Origin: Gammaproteobacteria bacterium
GTDB lineage: Bacteria > Pseudomonadota > Gammaproteobacteria > GCA-001735895
Direction of reading: 5' to 3'
DNA: 7,376 nucleotides
NCBI GenBank assembly: GCA_027293245.1
Contig: JAPUFZ010000228.1
Coordinates: 1 to 7,376 of the forward strand
Below the pieces are notes generated by a model that made no database searches, had not been told where the DNA came from, and saw only the letters and a program-made list of their open reading frames with translations. The stretch's first letter is position 1, and each line of letters starts with the position of its first letter. The translations under genes and the position numbers were made by a program. Below are positions 5,973 through 7,376 of this stretch, piece after piece.

Positions 5973-7376
5973 ATGATGCAAGTTGATTCTACGCCGATCA
6001 GGTCTGATCTGGTACTGATTGGTGGCGGTCACAGCCATTTGTTGGTACTCAAATACCTCGCCATGAATCCTATCCCGGGTGTGCGTCTGACATTGATAGC
6101 GCGCGATGTGCATACCCCTTATTCAGGCATGTTGCCCGGATACATCGCCGGACATTACGCGTACGATGAAGCTCACATAGACTTGAGACCTTTAGCCGCA
6201 TATGCAGGCGCGCGACTGATTCATGCCGAGGTGAATGCTATCGATGCTGAACAGCAACTCATTTCGCTGGTAGACAGACCAGCGATGGCGTATGACCTTC
6301 TGTCGATCAATATTGGATCGAAACCGGGTATGCCGGACTCCGCACAGGCAACCGACACACAGTTTGCCGTCAAACCTATCGATTATTTTCTCGATTATTG
6401 GTTACGCCTTGAGCAACGTATACTGGCGGCGCAAATACCGTTCAAACTGGCCATAGTCGGTGCCGGTGCCGGTGGTGTCGAACTGGCGCTTTCATTGCAG
6501 TACCGAATTAAGCAAGTACTTCCGGCAGCAACCAAACTGGACCAGCAGCTTAAACTCTGCCTGGTAACCGAAGACGATCTGGTACTGTCGAGCTTCAACA
6601 CCAAAGTTCAGCAGCGATTTAGCCGGGTTTTAAAAACCCATAATATCGAAGCATTGTGCAATACCAGGGTGGATCGCTTCGAAGCAGGGCGTTTATACAG
6701 CGCCAATGGCGATCCACTGGAATGCGACGCGGTAATCTGGGTTAGTGGCGCTTCAGCGCCTGCCTGGTTAATCGGTACCGGCCTGCAGCTCGATGAGAGG
6801 GGATTTATCGCTGTTAACGACTGTTTGCAAAGCCTGTCGCATCCACAGGTTTTCGCCGCTGGAGATATTGCTTCAGTAGATCGGTTCCCGAGACCAAAGT
6901 CGGGTGTGTTTGCAGTGCGCCAGGGCATACCGCTGGCACAAAATCTATGCCGAATTCTCATAAATAGACCGTTAAAGTCGTTCAAACCGCAAAAACAGTT
7001 TTTATCACTGATATCGACCGGCGAACGTTACGCGGTTGCGAGTAAAGGCGACTGGTCATTCGAGGGCGCGTGGTTATGGCATTTGAAGAACTGGATTGAT
7101 AAACGCTTTATGCGTCAATTTAGCGAATTTCCCGAAATGCCCGATGCGTTACCGGATGAATCAGCTAGTGACGGCCTTGAAATACCGCTAATGCGTTGTG
7201 GTGGCTGCGGTTCCAAAATTGGCAGCAAGGTATTGAAGCAGGTGCTGGACCGGCTCGAAATTAAGACCAGTCAAGGCGTGGTGATGGGTCTCGATGCTCC
7301 GGACGATGCGGCGGTCATCGAAGTCCCGGCGGGCAAGCAACTGGTCCAGAGCGTCGACTTTTTTCGCAGCTTTATC
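5973..7376 (+). CDS. selD: FAD-dependent NDH-2-like oxidoreductase fused to selenide, water dikinase (SelD), 3' partial
   Basis: 468 codons are open to the right edge with no stop. Residues about 12-390 form a pyridine nucleotide-disulfide oxidoreductase: FAD loop GGGHSH (17-22), NAD(P)H loop VGAGAGGVE (162-170), and the second FAD motif FAAGDIA with D298. A tail resembling type II NADH dehydrogenase relatives (WLWHLKNWIDKRFMRQF) precedes a short linker. From about 409 SelD begins: CGGCGSK, with catalytic C412 and K415 aligning to E. coli C17 and K20. DDAAV and SVDFF metal/ATP-binding segments follow. SelD makes selenophosphate from selenide and ATP for selenocysteine or 2-selenouridine. The oxidoreductase may supply reduced selenium, which is inference. 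The active-site residue is cysteine (TGC), not selenocysteine. An in-frame stop at 5940-5942 confines the start to the ATG at 5973 or 5976. At least 250 more residues are expected beyond the edge. Confidence 0.93.
   Translation, partial: MMQVDSTPIRSDLVLIGGGHSHLLVLKYLAMNPIPGVRLTLIARDVHTPYSGMLPGYIAGHYAYDEAHIDLRPLAAYAGARLIHAEVNAIDAEQQLISLVDRPAMAYDLLSINIGSKPGMPDSAQATDTQFAVKPIDYFLDYWLRLEQRILAAQIPFKLAIVGAGAGGVELALSLQYRIKQVLPAATKLDQQLKLCLVTEDDLVLSSFNTKVQQRFSRVLKTHNIEALCNTRVDRFEAGRLYSANGDPLECDAVIWVSGASAPAWLIGTGLQLDERGFIAVNDCLQSLSHPQVFAAGDIASVDRFPRPKSGVFAVRQGIPLAQNLCRILINRPLKSFKPQKQFLSLISTGERYAVASKGDWSFEGAWLWHLKNWIDKRFMRQFSEFPEMPDALPDESASDGLEIPLMRCGGCGSKIGSKVLKQVLDRLEIKTSQGVVMGLDAPDDAAVIEVPAGKQLVQSVDFFRSFI

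Noticed and set aside
5849..5974. 42-residue N-terminal extension of the sugar dehydrogenase
   Set aside because: It would bury the signal peptide inside the protein and overlap the start of the SelD fusion. Starting at 5848 gives a normal export signal.
6395..6985. Two minus-strand open frames inside the SelD fusion region
   Set aside because: The plus-strand frame carries clear FAD, NAD(P)H and SelD motifs throughout; the minus frames are shadows.

Overview
The window looks like ordinary chromosomal DNA from a gammaproteobacterium, probably marine or another environmental lineage. Base composition is near balanced, genes are densely packed on both strands, and the housekeeping proteins are proteobacterial in type. 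The lineage is inferred from protein style only. I see no insertion sequence, phage gene, CRISPR array, rRNA or tRNA.

Layout. (1) Positions 1-850, minus strand: a Prx5/PMP20-type peroxiredoxin followed after 40 nt by a class I SAM-dependent methyltransferase that runs off the left edge. (2) Positions 851-1099: a divergent control region with a candidate promoter for the peroxiredoxin. On the other side it holds a 12-nt imperfect direct repeat flanking a perfect 10-nt palindrome. (3) Positions 1100-1705, plus strand: a HAD-family phosphatase, tail to tail (9-nt overlap) with a minus-strand metallo-beta-lactamase-fold hydrolase (1697-2413). (4) Positions 2414-2556: a second short divergent region. 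(5) Positions 2557-4493, plus strand: argG, an unrecognised small lipoprotein translationally coupled to it, and an acylphosphatase. (6) Positions 4521-5848, minus strand: an exported PQQ-type aldose dehydrogenase followed, with a 4-nt ATGA overlap, by a tiny CPXCG zinc-ribbon protein. (7) Positions 5973-7376, plus strand: the start of a large fusion protein, an FAD-dependent NDH-2-like oxidoreductase joined to selenophosphate synthetase (SelD), cut by the right edge.

The gene groups do not form one obvious pathway. argG is arginine biosynthesis; peroxiredoxin, glyoxalase-II-like hydrolase and acylphosphatase are detoxification or repair-type functions; the SelD fusion points to selenium use in this organism. 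Two reading frames need their starts moved inward from the longest open frame: the MBL hydrolase to 2413 and the sugar dehydrogenase to 5848. The most interesting items are the oxidoreductase-SelD fusion (a known but little-characterised architecture), the repeat/palindrome cluster before the HAD gene, and the two translationally coupled small proteins. I did not find a clearly new system.
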